A stretch of DNA of 64,000 nt from Acinetobacter guillouiae CIP 63.46. GTDB taxonomy: Bacteria > Pseudomonadota > Gammaproteobacteria > Pseudomonadales > Moraxellaceae. The notes under the pieces are model-generated. The model was not told the DNA's origin and ran no database searches. It saw only the letters and a list, made by a program, of their open reading frames with translations. The stretch covers positions 124,001 through 188,000 of the forward strand of contig NZ_KB849283.1 in the NCBI RefSeq assembly GCF_000368145.1, read 5' to 3'. Shown here in pieces: positions 29,330 to 37,976 of this stretch (the first letter of the stretch is position 1; each line of letters opens with the position of its first letter). The translations under genes and the position numbers were made by a program.

Positions 29330-29587
29330 GTGATAATAATTCCAGCATCTGAGGCCAAAAAAATATCAGAAGCATCAAAGATAAATCCTCTGCATCAACT
29401 TAATATTAACCTGATTAATAATATTATAGTGAGTGCTGGTCGTGGTGAGAAATTTGCCAATGAATATATTACAAACGAAATACCCTCTTCTGAAATCAAG
29501 ACTTTAATAAAAGAATTTCAAAGAGAAGGCTATAATGTTAAGATTACTGATGTCTCTAATCAAATAATTTTTTCGATTTCATGGTAA
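29330..29587 (+). CDS. Phage-like small hypothetical protein
   Basis: A GTG start at 29330 follows GTGAG at a suitable distance. The product of 85 residues starts MIIIPASEAKKISEASKINP, has a helical middle (INLINNIIVSAGRGEKFANE) and ends FQREGYNVKITDVSNQIIFSISW. The combination of an N-terminal helix, a GYxV segment and a terminal beta strand ending ISW is common among small tailed-phage proteins of unknown function. I place it as probable prophage or island content without a specific role. Confidence 0.62.
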   Translation: MIIIPASEAKKISEASKINPLHQLNINLINNIIVSAGRGEKFANEYITNEIPSSEIKTLIKEFQREGYNVKITDVSNQIIFSISW

Positions 29588-30535
29588 GGTTTTTTATAAT
29601 TATACTTTAAATTTTCGTTGGTAATTATATATTGGAGATAAATTAATAAAATTTAAAAAAAGAAGCCAATTTAAACTCAATCAACAACAAGATCGCTATT
29701 AAAAGCCATAGAAACATTATTGAACGGCATTTTAAGGTTTTGGATTTTCTCTAAATATATTCGAAATTAAGTATGAAAAAGTATTTTATTTCAAATCAAA
29801 AAATCATAGGTGTTTAGATGTCATCTTATTGACGATAAGGCATGGTGTTGAACTAGGTCAGATTTAAATTCCAGTTCAGGATCGATAATCAGCTTGGGCT
29901 TTGCCTGCTTCCTGTTTATGGTGAAAAGAGATATGCTACCAATATATTTTTTTATGGAGATTTTTAATCTATTATGAAAATTATAACTTCAAAATCGAGA
30001 GTCTAGAGCGGCTGTCCGCAAACCAGCTAAGATACTATTGTAGTAAAATAGTGTTAGTGTCAAGAAAGGGGATACTTGCACAGTAGAACAAGATAAGCCA
30101 TACATTGCTCAAGATGAAGAAATTTGAAAATACTATAGAATCAATTTCATTAAATCAAAATCAGTCAGATATCTTAGTATTGGCTATATTTAATTAAATA
30201 ATATTTTTTATTAAAATTAATTAGCATAAAATTGTATAAATATTTCATTATTTAAGATATGTGGTTGCTTTTGAGGGTTTATAATTTAAATGATACGGAT
30301 TGATTTATAATTTTTTTGAATAAATGTTATAATTGTAATTAATTTAATAATTTTTACGTTATTGATATATAATTTATAATCTGAAAATAGTTTTAATCCC
30401 CCTAATTTTTAATGATTTTATTTAGAAGTGATTAAGATTGATGATAAATATTTTTCACAATATAAAGATGTTTTTAATATTATTTTTTATTTTGAATAAT
30501 GCTGATTTAAACTGATTTTGTGTGTGTGGAAGCGT
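29588..30535. other. AT-rich spacer with possible gene debris
   Basis: About 950 bases without an intact gene. A fragment at 29662-29754 resembles a transposase tail. The part from about 30190 to 30500 is extremely AT-rich and may be a promoter or curved-DNA region for the recombinase-like gene. Confidence 0.5.
29662..29754 (+). pseudogene. Possible transposase C-terminal fragment
   Basis: The frame reads EANLNSINNKIAIKSHRNII then ERHFKVLDFL and a stop. The piece SHRNIIERHFKVLDF resembles the C-terminal R-x2-IER-x-F-x2-L signature of IS5-type DDE transposases. There is no start, no inverted terminal repeat and no rest of the gene, so this is a weak call. Confidence 0.25.
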
Positions 30536-31129
30536 ATGAGAACTTATGCTTATTTAAGAACTGATTGTATAATGACTGATAGAATAACAACATATCACTC
30601 CTATTTGTGTAGTAAAGGGTATGATGTTCAAATGAATAGAGTAATTGTTGAGCTAGTTAATGCTGATAAGTCAATATTGTATAGAGACAAATTTATGGGG
30701 TTAATTAACTATGCGCTAGAACAAGGTAATTTACTTATCGTAAAAGGCATTGACTGTTTAGGACAGGATTACCTTGAAATATTGAACACTATAGATATTA
30801 TTGATCAAAAGAAAATTAGACTTATATGTTTAGATTATTCTTTGGAAGAATTAACAGGTGGTATTAAAATTACTTTTTTACATATTTTGAAATTGTGTAG
30901 AGATTTTGAAAATATGAAAATCAAAAAAGGTGAAAATCTTAATAAGATAAATTTACATAAAAAGGCTGGGAGGCCTGAAAAACTTAGTAAGAAAGAGATA
31001 ATTGAAATTAGTGAAAAACTTAAATTAGGAATGAGTATATATAGTTTAGCTAAAGATTATACAGTTTCTGCAACGGTTATAAGGCGTATTATGAGAAATA
31101 ACATGAATTTTAATGTATCTTTACAATAG
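30536..31129 (+). CDS. Serine-recombinase-like DNA-binding protein lacking catalytic residues
   Basis: The 197-residue product has the layout of a small resolvase/invertase. The N terminus MRTYAYLRTD aligns with the YARVS motif but has Asp10 in place of the catalytic Ser10; the DRLGR motif is DCLGQ, losing both active-site Arg residues; and the basic part of helix E is changed (LCRDFENMKIKKGE). The C-terminal HTH remains clear (AGRPEKLSKKEIIEISEKLK through SATVIRRIMRNN). The reading frame is intact, so it may act as a DNA-binding regulator. The ATG at 30536 is preceded by GGAAG; an upstream TTG at 30518 is less likely. Codon use is very AT-rich (many AGA, ATA). Confidence 0.78.
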   Translation: MRTYAYLRTDCIMTDRITTYHSYLCSKGYDVQMNRVIVELVNADKSILYRDKFMGLINYALEQGNLLIVKGIDCLGQDYLEILNTIDIIDQKKIRLICLDYSLEELTGGIKITFLHILKLCRDFENMKIKKGENLNKINLHKKAGRPEKLSKKEIIEISEKLKLGMSIYSLAKDYTVSATVIRRIMRNNMNFNVSLQ

Positions 31130-31723
31130 GTTTTATTAAAGATAATTTACTAAAATTGGAGTTATTATGAGTGTGTTTAAAAATTAGAAACTTGAAAATG
31201 ATTCAGTTTTTTAAGTGAGTCATACAATGCAGATAATCCTTACATAACTGACTCTAAGCTTCTAAAACTAGAGTCAGTCTAGGTTAAAGAAATTATGCAT
31301 TGGATTATTAATAATATTACCAAGTAAATTTAATGTAGCACTTTAAATGATGCAAAGAATAAAGTATTCAAATGAAGACTAAACTTTAATCTCCACAGCC
31401 CCTAAAACAGTTGTCATTTTTAGCCTTTACAATTGTGTTTTTGATATAATTTTAACCAATAGTTTTACAGGAAGGTACCTAGATTGTGAATGTCAGAAGC
31501 AAAGTTGAAATATTTAATTCCTTAAAATTAAATATGTAATAATATGAATTGTAAGCTATTGAATTATATATGTAGTAATCCCTCCAGCAAGGGGTTAATT
31601 TTATGAAATTTGTTTGTAAATTAATTAAATTTTAGTAGCAGTTTTTTACAATAGGTATATAGTTGTGCCATTCATTGGGTATTCATGAAACATAGTGATA
31701 CATATCCCAGAAGTGAGGAAAAT
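31130..31723. other. AT-rich spacer with two hairpins
   Basis: No gene is seen in about 590 bases. A perfect 10-bp inverted repeat lies at 31247-31256/31269-31278 and a seven-bp GC-containing hairpin at 31577-31596. The latter could mark the right end of transcription in the island. Confidence 0.5.
31247..31278. repeat. Perfect 10-bp inverted repeat
   Basis: Arms ACTGACTCTA (31247-31256) and TAGAGTCAGT (31269-31278) enclose a 12-base loop. No T-run follows directly. It lies about 120 bases after the recombinase-like gene and could be a binding site or an mRNA 3' structure. Confidence 0.5.
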
Positions 31724-31939
31724 ATGAGCCTTTATGAACAAATTAGTGATGAAATTACCTTGATGGACGCAGGTGAGCAAAAGTGGATTGGGCAGGATTT
31801 GCCGCTTGAATCTATGGTTGCCGTTGAGTTGCTGTTACAAGATTTTCAAGAAGACAAGTTGATTAAGATCCGCCGTAAAAACCATGAAAAACAATCTGGT
31901 TTAAAGCAAGTCGATCGTGTCTTGGTTGAGAAGTTATAA
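31724..31939 (+). CDS. Conserved-looking small hypothetical protein
   Basis: The 71-residue product starts MSLYEQISDEITLMDAGEQK and ends LKQVDRVLVEKL. It is acidic at the N terminus and basic at the C terminus, with no membrane segment. The ATG at 31724 is chosen because GAGGA lies just upstream; an ATG at 31685 would add 13 residues without a ribosome site. Base composition returns to that of the core genome here, and a clean terminator follows, so this probably marks the right edge of the island. Function unknown. Confidence 0.72.
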   Translation: MSLYEQISDEITLMDAGEQKWIGQDLPLESMVAVELLLQDFQEDKLIKIRRKNHEKQSGLKQVDRVLVEKL

Positions 31940-31944
31940 GTTTA

Positions 31945-31970
31945 AAAGCCCCGAAAGGGGCTTTGATTTT
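31945..31970 (+). terminator. Rho-independent terminator
   Basis: An eight-bp stem AAAGCCCC/GGGGCTTT (31945-31952, 31957-31964) with a four-base loop, then a T-rich stretch. Confidence 0.85.
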
Positions 31971-32146
31971 TATCGTTTGTAATTTTAAGAATTAATCTTC
32001 ATCTAAATTAACAGCTGAAAAAAATTATAATAATACAATTTATGATCAAGGAAATGCTAACTGGGGCAGAAAATGGATAGAGGGCATTGAGCGGGGTATT
32101 TATTAATAAGAATACCTGATCCTCTTGTTAAAAAATGAGGGAATTC

Positions 32147-32557
32147 TTATTCAATACCCAACTCTGTCTGAATTTGGATATTTGAAGTCAATAATTTATG
32201 AACAGGGCAGCTTTCTGCAACTTTTAGCAGTCGTTTATGTTGCTCCTCGGTGAAATCACCTTTAAGAATAATTTTTCTTGAAATATTATTTTGACCTGCT
32301 TCAGGATCACCCTCAGGATTTAAAACTAAATCTAATTGTACATGTTCAATTTTAAGCCCTTTATGATTTGCATACATTTCTAGGGTGACCACAGTACAAG
32401 CACCTAATGCAGATAATAAAATTTGAATCGGGTTCGGTGCGGTATCTTGACCACCTTTATCGCTAGGTTCATCGGCATACCATGTATGTCCTTGGGGATT
32501 GGTGAGTGTTACACGATAAGGTGTTTGTGTACTTTGTGCTTGAGCAATATTTGCCAT
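32147..32557 (-). CDS. OsmC/Ohr family protein
   Basis: OsmC-like proteins reduce organic hydroperoxides through a Cys pair. The 136-residue product has both Cys contexts, SALGACTVVTLEMYA and VAESCPVHKLL, and the PNPIQILLSALGAC segment of the family. The N terminus carries VTLTNPQGHTWYADEPSDKG. It belongs to the OsmC group rather than Ohr as far as the motifs show. It is monocistronic. Confidence 0.92.
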   Translation of the reverse strand: MANIAQAQSTQTPYRVTLTNPQGHTWYADEPSDKGGQDTAPNPIQILLSALGACTVVTLEMYANHKGLKIEHVQLDLVLNPEGDPEAGQNNISRKIILKGDFTEEQHKRLLKVAESCPVHKLLTSNIQIQTELGIE

Positions 32558-32867
32558 AAAACATTCATCAGATAAAAAAGACCAGTACCATAAATATAAA
32601 ATTTCCCTAAAATGGTCTAGTGTAATTTATTGCTTTATAAATTTTAGCTTTGAATTTAACCTATGGTCTATGCTTTGCTTAATTAGATTCTAAAAAATTA
32701 AATAATTATAAAACAATGCTTTATATTGATTTTTAAGGTTTTGATCAAGTTTTAAAAATGGTCATTATAGAATCGTTGCATATATGCAACATATCGTATT
32801 ATCAATAACAATGAATTTATACGGGAAGTGTATAAACTAATATCCATTCGATAGCGAGAATATAAAG
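32558..32867. other. Divergent region upstream of osmC-like and yceI-like genes
   Basis: About 310 bases between divergent genes. It contains the perfect 16-bp palindrome at 32775-32790 and must hold both promoters. Confidence 0.5.
32775..32790. promoter_or_regulatory. Perfect 16-bp palindrome, possible operator
   Basis: GTTGCATATATGCAAC reads the same on both strands. It lies about 78 bases upstream of the yceI-like start, a likely regulator position. The binding protein is unknown. Confidence 0.4.
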
Positions 32868-33446
32868 ATGAACTTCAAAGCATTAACATTGGGTTTAGCC
32901 GTAGCATCAGTAGCAACTTTTAGCATGGCAAAACCTGTAGATTACAAAATTGATCCAACGCATACTGCAACAGTATTTACTTGGAATCATTTCGGTTTTT
33001 CAACACCTTCAGCAAACTTCAGTGACATCCAAGGTACAATCTCTGTTGATAATGCAAAACCAGCAGACTCATCTGTCAATGTAACTATTCCATTGTCTAG
33101 TTTAAATACCAATGTTGCAGCATTAGATGAGCATTTAAAAAATGCAGATTTCTTTGATGCTGCAAAGTATCCAAACATCACTTTTAAAAGTACGAAAGTT
33201 CAAGCTTTAGGTAAAAACAAATACAAAATCACAGGTAACTTAACTGTGAAAGATGTGACTAAACCTGTTGTTTTAGATGCTGTTTTAAACAAACAAGGTG
33301 AGCATCCAATGACTAAAGCACAGTCAATTGGTTTCAATGCAACGACATCATTTAATCGTTCAGCATTTGGTGTTGGAGCATATGTCCCGAATGTAGGTGA
33401 TAAAATCACTGTAAATATTACAACAGAAGCTTCTGTAGCGAAGTAA
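32868..33446 (+). CDS. YceI family periplasmic protein
   Basis: YceI proteins are periplasmic lipocalin-like barrels that bind isoprenoid-type lipids. The 192-residue product has a Sec signal peptide (MNFKALTLGLAVASVATFSM then AKP), the opening VDYKIDPTHTATVFTWNHFGF and the strand NLTVKDVTKPVVLDA, all family hallmarks. It is followed by a long terminator hairpin and so is monocistronic. Confidence 0.95.
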   Translation: MNFKALTLGLAVASVATFSMAKPVDYKIDPTHTATVFTWNHFGFSTPSANFSDIQGTISVDNAKPADSSVNVTIPLSSLNTNVAALDEHLKNADFFDAAKYPNITFKSTKVQALGKNKYKITGNLTVKDVTKPVVLDAVLNKQGEHPMTKAQSIGFNATTSFNRSAFGVGAYVPNVGDKITVNITTEASVAK

Positions 33447-33460
33447 TATTGAAATAGATC

Positions 33461-33504
33461 AAAGGCCTATAAAGTTAGTTTAACTTGCTTTATAGGCCTT
33501 TTTT
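33461..33504 (+). terminator. Rho-independent terminator after yceI-like gene
   Basis: A long stem (about 13 bp, core AGGCCTATAAAG with its complement) runs from 33461 to 33500 and ends in a T-run. Confidence 0.88.
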
Positions 33505-33678
33505 ATCGTCTATTCCTTATCCAATTTAAGATATTTAAATAATCATTACTCACTATGATTTGCTCTATAGGCAAAATCAGCTATTTTTCAGTCGTTGCAA
33601 TTCTTTCATATTTTTAAATTTTTTCTAACATTATCATGATACTGCCTATATAAAATGCTAGACAATACTGCTGGGATA

Positions 33679-34362
33679 CTAGCGACTATTTCGAACTGCT
33701 CTAGAAAAACTACCGTCGTCTGTGTAGTTAATGGTCGGTGCAAAAAAACCAGTCTTAAAGTTGACTTTCCATGCCTTATATTTGTAGCCTATAGGTTTCC
33801 ATGGGGATAATGAACTTGACCAATATTTACCATTAGATGGGGTATTCGGAAAAATATGAGTATCTAATGTAGGGCTAGTTGAATCATCAGCACAGTTAGT
33901 CGGAGCTTTTTGCCCATAAGGTAATTTTTTCATTTCAAGTTCATGATCTTGTCCATATTGTCTCCGCTCTTGTTCTGGTAATTGTATTTGTCCTATTTTC
34001 CTCCAGCCAGTACTACATTTACGAATTGTTATTAATTCTTTTATTTTGGGAACACGCCAGTTATTTTTACCTTCAAATCCACCATTTTTATTCATTTGAT
34101 CAAGATAATCTTGTGCATCTTCCCAGTTTTTAAATTCCAAAGGATCACCCTTACAAGTTGAGCCTGTCCATGATTGCCCAATTGAACAACGCATCCATAT
34201 TAGACCTGTTGCAGGGTCACGCCATTGCCCAGATTTGCTTAATTGCTCATCCGTTTCTGCGTAAACACTCATAGCGCTTGTTGAAAATATCAGTAGCAAG
34301 GATGCTGGAATTAAGCTTTTACGTTGCTCAATACAAAGTTTAAATTGGTTAAAGATATTCAT
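33679..34362 (-). CDS. DUF1566 domain exported protein
   Basis: The 227-residue protein has an N-terminal export signal (LIPASLLLIFSTSAMSVYA, cut before ETDEQ) and a DUF1566 (Lcl-type) domain. Visible family features are RDPATGLIWMRC, NWEDAQDYLDQMN, NNWRVPKIKELITI, YWSSS and the terminal FSRAVRNSR. The fold is related to C-type-lectin-like surface modules, so a surface or periplasmic binding role is plausible but unproven. It stands alone on the minus strand. Confidence 0.85.
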   Translation of the reverse strand: MNIFNQFKLCIEQRKSLIPASLLLIFSTSAMSVYAETDEQLSKSGQWRDPATGLIWMRCSIGQSWTGSTCKGDPLEFKNWEDAQDYLDQMNKNGGFEGKNNWRVPKIKELITIRKCSTGWRKIGQIQLPEQERRQYGQDHELEMKKLPYGQKAPTNCADDSTSPTLDTHIFPNTPSNGKYWSSSLSPWKPIGYKYKAWKVNFKTGFFAPTINYTDDGSFSRAVRNSR

Positions 34363-34566
34363 TTTGTCTTAGTAATTAAGGAATAGTTCTCTTTAATTTA
34401 CTTTTACTTCCCTCCAATGTAAATGTAGAAAAGACCGAATTCCGTATTATCGTTACCTTGATATCTTTCAAAACTACATTGGTGAATATCGAGCAATGGT
34501 AAAGTGGATGATGTCTATATCTGTTTTAACTAGGCTTTTTATCACCTAGTTAAAAGTTGAATCGAT

Positions 34567-35601
34567 CTAATCAGTACGGATATCTAAATATTCAATATAA
34601 CCAGTACCTTCAACCGCACGACCCTTGAATGTACCTTTGTACTGATAGCTCCCTGCATAGCCTCCCGCCATGCCATATTGAAAATCAGCATTTGTTAGAC
34701 CATCAATATGTATTAACGGATTTCCATTATCATCATTCACGCTCCAGGAGAAGGTACGAGGTAAACGCATTGATAAACCATTCGGGGTTATAACGCGCTG
34801 AGCTTCAAATGCATGGACATTAAAATTAAATCCATTTGAATGAATACTGCCATGATCATCTGTAGAACGAATATATACTCGACGTTGCAATACCAGATTT
34901 AATGGACCAAGAACTTCTACAAGTAGGACTTGAGTTTTCTCATCGATATTTAAAATATGATAAGTAAAATAATTGATATATAAGTTTACATCTACTGCAC
35001 GAGCATATTCATAAGTACAAAGACCCTGAACCTTGGTTTTTTTACCTTGATATTCAAGAAATCCTTCATATGTACATAATAATGCCCAGTGATCATATAA
35101 ACCCAATGACATTTGCGCAAAATGGGCAATTTTATCAGTCGCACGAATCTTTAAATCAAAATTGAAATCATGACCTTCACGATGCGCATGAAAATTTGGA
35201 TATGAGCCTTCGAGTAACACGTCACGACCAAAGCTTAAAGATGAACCATTGCTTTCCAATACACAGTCATTTTCTACACTATAGCCATTAAAGTGTTCTT
35301 TTGTACCTACTGCAGTACCGATTAATACATTTGCAGTATCAAGCGCAGTAGTTTGGATCAAATGTTGATTCCGAAAAATTTTTACACGAGGTTGGCCAAC
35401 CACAATTAATAGATTCAAAAAATTAAATGGTGCTTCAAGATTCGGAATCATAACCCCATAATGAACGCAAGAATACTTTCCTTTTGGTGTATGCGTTGGC
35501 GTATTCACATCAAAAGGTCTTCCGTTGATTGTCTCTGAACGATCGATAAAATTATGTAAAAACTTTGGCGCAGCAATGTGTTTGGGCAATAATCGTTTCA
35601 T
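34567..35601 (-). CDS. Uncharacterised protein, likely lipid-related
   Basis: The 344-residue product has no signal peptide or membrane helix that I can see. It looks beta-rich, with FNFLNLLIVVGQPRVKIFRN, HFAQMSLGLYDHWALLCTYE and a C-terminal GGYAGSYQYKGTFKGRAVEG segment reminiscent of lipocalin-like or CrtC-type barrels. I do not assign a family. It starts 33 bases after the end of the hydroxylase-like gene on the same strand, so the two are probably an operon controlled by the AraC regulator upstream. Confidence 0.7.
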   Translation of the reverse strand: MKRLLPKHIAAPKFLHNFIDRSETINGRPFDVNTPTHTPKGKYSCVHYGVMIPNLEAPFNFLNLLIVVGQPRVKIFRNQHLIQTTALDTANVLIGTAVGTKEHFNGYSVENDCVLESNGSSLSFGRDVLLEGSYPNFHAHREGHDFNFDLKIRATDKIAHFAQMSLGLYDHWALLCTYEGFLEYQGKKTKVQGLCTYEYARAVDVNLYINYFTYHILNIDEKTQVLLVEVLGPLNLVLQRRVYIRSTDDHGSIHSNGFNFNVHAFEAQRVITPNGLSMRLPRTFSWSVNDDNGNPLIHIDGLTNADFQYGMAGGYAGSYQYKGTFKGRAVEGTGYIEYLDIRTD

Positions 35602-35634
35602 CTAAATGATCCTTAATACTTTATTTGTTAAAAT

Positions 35635-36258
35635 TTACAGTTCTAATGAGATGCCTTGACGAGCACTTTTTATATCCAATGCACTCTTAGAGGTAATTTT
35701 AAGATATGATTTTGCAAATATTTTCTGTGATGTCTTGTTTAGGATTATTTCAAAATTTTTAGGTAGTTTTATTCCTAAGGGATTGCTTTCTTTAATCGAA
35801 AGCTCAGTAAAAACACGTGTTCCCATAATATAATCAAACCACGGACGTGTAACACACCAATTGGCATTTTGATTACTTGCCATATGATGATCATAGTGCC
35901 AAGGGATTCGTTTACGTGCATATTCAGGGTCTAGATGAGATTTTGCATGTACTCGCCAATAATTCCAAATCCCATAATATAAGCCGGCAGTAAAAAATGG
36001 TGCAATGGGTAAAAATACAGTTGAAACCGCGGCTAAACCTAACAATGCGGTTTTTTCATTATAAATTTCTGCATTTTTAAACATAGATTCACGATATCCT
36101 TCATCATGAAACACATCTGTTCTGGCACGTTTATGATGTGCTATATGTGTGAAGAAAGGGCTATTACGGTGTTTACTTGGAAACTCATGCAACCATACCT
36201 TATGTGCATACCATTCAAATCCATTCGCAACTAAAAGGCCAATTGGAAAACCTAACAT
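35635..36258 (-). CDS. Fatty-acid hydroxylase / sterol desaturase superfamily protein
   Basis: This 207-residue membrane protein has the di-iron histidine boxes of the superfamily: HKVWLH (about 18), HIAHHKRAR (about 37-45), HAKSHLDPEY (about 110) and HYDHHMASNQNANWCVTRPW (about 125-145), with hydrophobic segments between. It probably oxidises a lipid acyl or related chain. It lies between the AraC regulator and the uncharacterised 344-residue protein, all on the minus strand. Substrate unknown. Confidence 0.83.
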   Translation of the reverse strand: MLGFPIGLLVANGFEWYAHKVWLHEFPSKHRNSPFFTHIAHHKRARTDVFHDEGYRESMFKNAEIYNEKTALLGLAAVSTVFLPIAPFFTAGLYYGIWNYWRVHAKSHLDPEYARKRIPWHYDHHMASNQNANWCVTRPWFDYIMGTRVFTELSIKESNPLGIKLPKNFEIILNKTSQKIFAKSYLKITSKSALDIKSARQGISLEL

Positions 36259-36372
36259 CTCTGATCCTTTTCAATTAAGAAATAAGCATCAGTGTAGAAA
36301 AGAACAGCTCATTTTTTTTGACCGAAAAGCTAACTCGTTAAATGTCATTAGAATCAAGTTATAGCTAAAAAC

Positions 36373-37371
36373 TTATTTTTGCTTGCGCTGGCGATAATGG
36401 GATGGCGTTTCATTTGTCCAACGTTTAAAGGCACGTGAAAAGGCGGAAGGCTCAGAAAAACCAAGTAAATATACAACTTGATCTATGCTTATATTGGGAT
36501 TCATCAACAGCTTTTTTGCCATTTTTTCACGATAAGTTGCCAAAACTTTTTCAAAAGTCGTATTAACTTCTTTAAGATCTGCACGAAGTTTTCGGGGCTG
36601 TAGCCCTAAATGTTGGGCAATTAGTTTTAAATCTAATTGCCCTGATTCTAATAAACCAGAGCTGAGTAAGTTTTCTATATCATTAATCAAATAATATTTA
36701 TCGACAACTTTCACCTGATGTTTAGCTACATGCTCATGTATTTTTAATAGCATTGGTTCAGCCGATGCTGAAGCTAAACTCAATATTTCCGCATCAAAAA
36801 TTATACAGCCGTACTGCATACCTAAACGAGTCGGGCATTTCCAGATACGTTGATATTCATCTAAACTTGCGCCTTCTTGGTAAGGCAACCATATTTCTTT
36901 GGGATAAAAATGATTGTTACTGATATAGTTTAAAAAATTAAGCATAACGCTTATGGCACATTCTAGATAATGACGAACTGGGTGCTGAAGATTCGTGATC
37001 ATTGCATTTTGATTTTCAATGTGTAAATGAGCCACAAAAGCATCGGTAAAAATTTTCTGATAACGCAACGCTCTTTGTAAGCCGTCCCCAAATGTAGGGC
37101 TACTCATAAAAATGTATTCTAATATTTCGCCTCTAAAAATGGGGAAATGTTCACCTACATGAAGTCCGATATCCTGATCAGCACTGATTTCTTCAGCTAT
37201 TTCCCAAAAGCGTTGTTGGGTCGAATTATCTCGCCGAATTGTTCTGTCAGGTGGTTGTTCAGATAATCTTATTTGTGAAAATATCCGATTTGCGTCCAAA
37301 TTCATTTTATTAAGCGTGTGATATGTTAACCAGAGGAAAACACCAGAATCACTAGATTTGCTTTGATCCAT
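36373..37371 (-). CDS. AraC family transcriptional regulator
   Basis: The 332-residue protein has an N-terminal arabinose-binding-type domain (about 1-210) and a C-terminal pair of helix-turn-helix units, with the signature SIDQVVYLLGFSEPSAFSRAFKRW and TNETPSHYRQRKQK. This layout matches the OruR/ArgR-like Arabinose_bd subgroup. It lies about 114 bases upstream of the hydroxylase-like gene on the same strand and is the probable regulator of the two following genes. Confidence 0.92.
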   Translation of the reverse strand: MDQSKSSDSGVFLWLTYHTLNKMNLDANRIFSQIRLSEQPPDRTIRRDNSTQQRFWEIAEEISADQDIGLHVGEHFPIFRGEILEYIFMSSPTFGDGLQRALRYQKIFTDAFVAHLHIENQNAMITNLQHPVRHYLECAISVMLNFLNYISNNHFYPKEIWLPYQEGASLDEYQRIWKCPTRLGMQYGCIIFDAEILSLASASAEPMLLKIHEHVAKHQVKVVDKYYLINDIENLLSSGLLESGQLDLKLIAQHLGLQPRKLRADLKEVNTTFEKVLATYREKMAKKLLMNPNISIDQVVYLLGFSEPSAFSRAFKRWTNETPSHYRQRKQK

Positions 37372-37581
37372 AAATCAAAAATACCGATTTCAACAGATAC
37401 AATTTATATTCGTAGATCAGGCTACAAACGTATAAAAGTCATCAAAATTTAAGCTTGTTTTATCATCTTAGAGAAAGCCATTTGACTGTTCAATGTCATT
37501 GCGTGCTAATTTTAATTATTGTTCTACAATCTAATTTAGCTATTCAGCAAATACTCATCAAAAATCTTTTAAAAATTTCTT

Positions 37582-37974
37582 TTATTTCTGAGCTGCCTTC
37601 TCAACTAGTCGCTTAAAACTAGGACATTGCAAATGCGATGGTGCAGGGCAGTCACCTACGTGACGAAGTATGTCACGGAGTGCGATCAATTTATGAATTT
37701 GAAGATCGATCTCATCAGCTTTTTGGTGAATAACACTTGGGGAAAGATCAAGTGCGCCATGACTATCGAACATTGCTGCGATCTCTTTAAGCGAAAAGCC
37801 CGCCGACTTCCCCATTGAAATCAAAGTGAGTCGTAACAGAACTTCCGAAGAGAATTGTCTACGTAATCCATGACGAGAAATTGAGAAAATCAAACCGATT
37901 TCTTCGTAATAGCGTAGTGCCGAAGGTTTAATTCCGCTTTTTGCTGAAACTTCACCAATATCAAGAAATTTCAT
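37582..37974 (-). CDS. MerR family regulator (SoxR-like, two Cys)
   Basis: From the ATG at 37974 the product has 130 residues and starts MKFLDIGEVSAKSGIKPSAL, the MerR winged-helix domain, followed by RYYEEIGLIFSISRHGLRRQ. The C-terminal part has only two Cys (CPAPSHLQC), whereas SoxR has four that hold the [2Fe-2S] cluster. A longer frame to 38031 is open but would run through the promoter of the divergent MFS gene. Together with the SoxR-box-like operator, this suggests control of that efflux gene by an unknown signal. Confidence 0.87.
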   Translation of the reverse strand: MKFLDIGEVSAKSGIKPSALRYYEEIGLIFSISRHGLRRQFSSEVLLRLTLISMGKSAGFSLKEIAAMFDSHGALDLSPSVIHQKADEIDLQIHKLIALRDILRHVGDCPAPSHLQCPSFKRLVEKAAQK

Positions 37975-37976
37975 AC

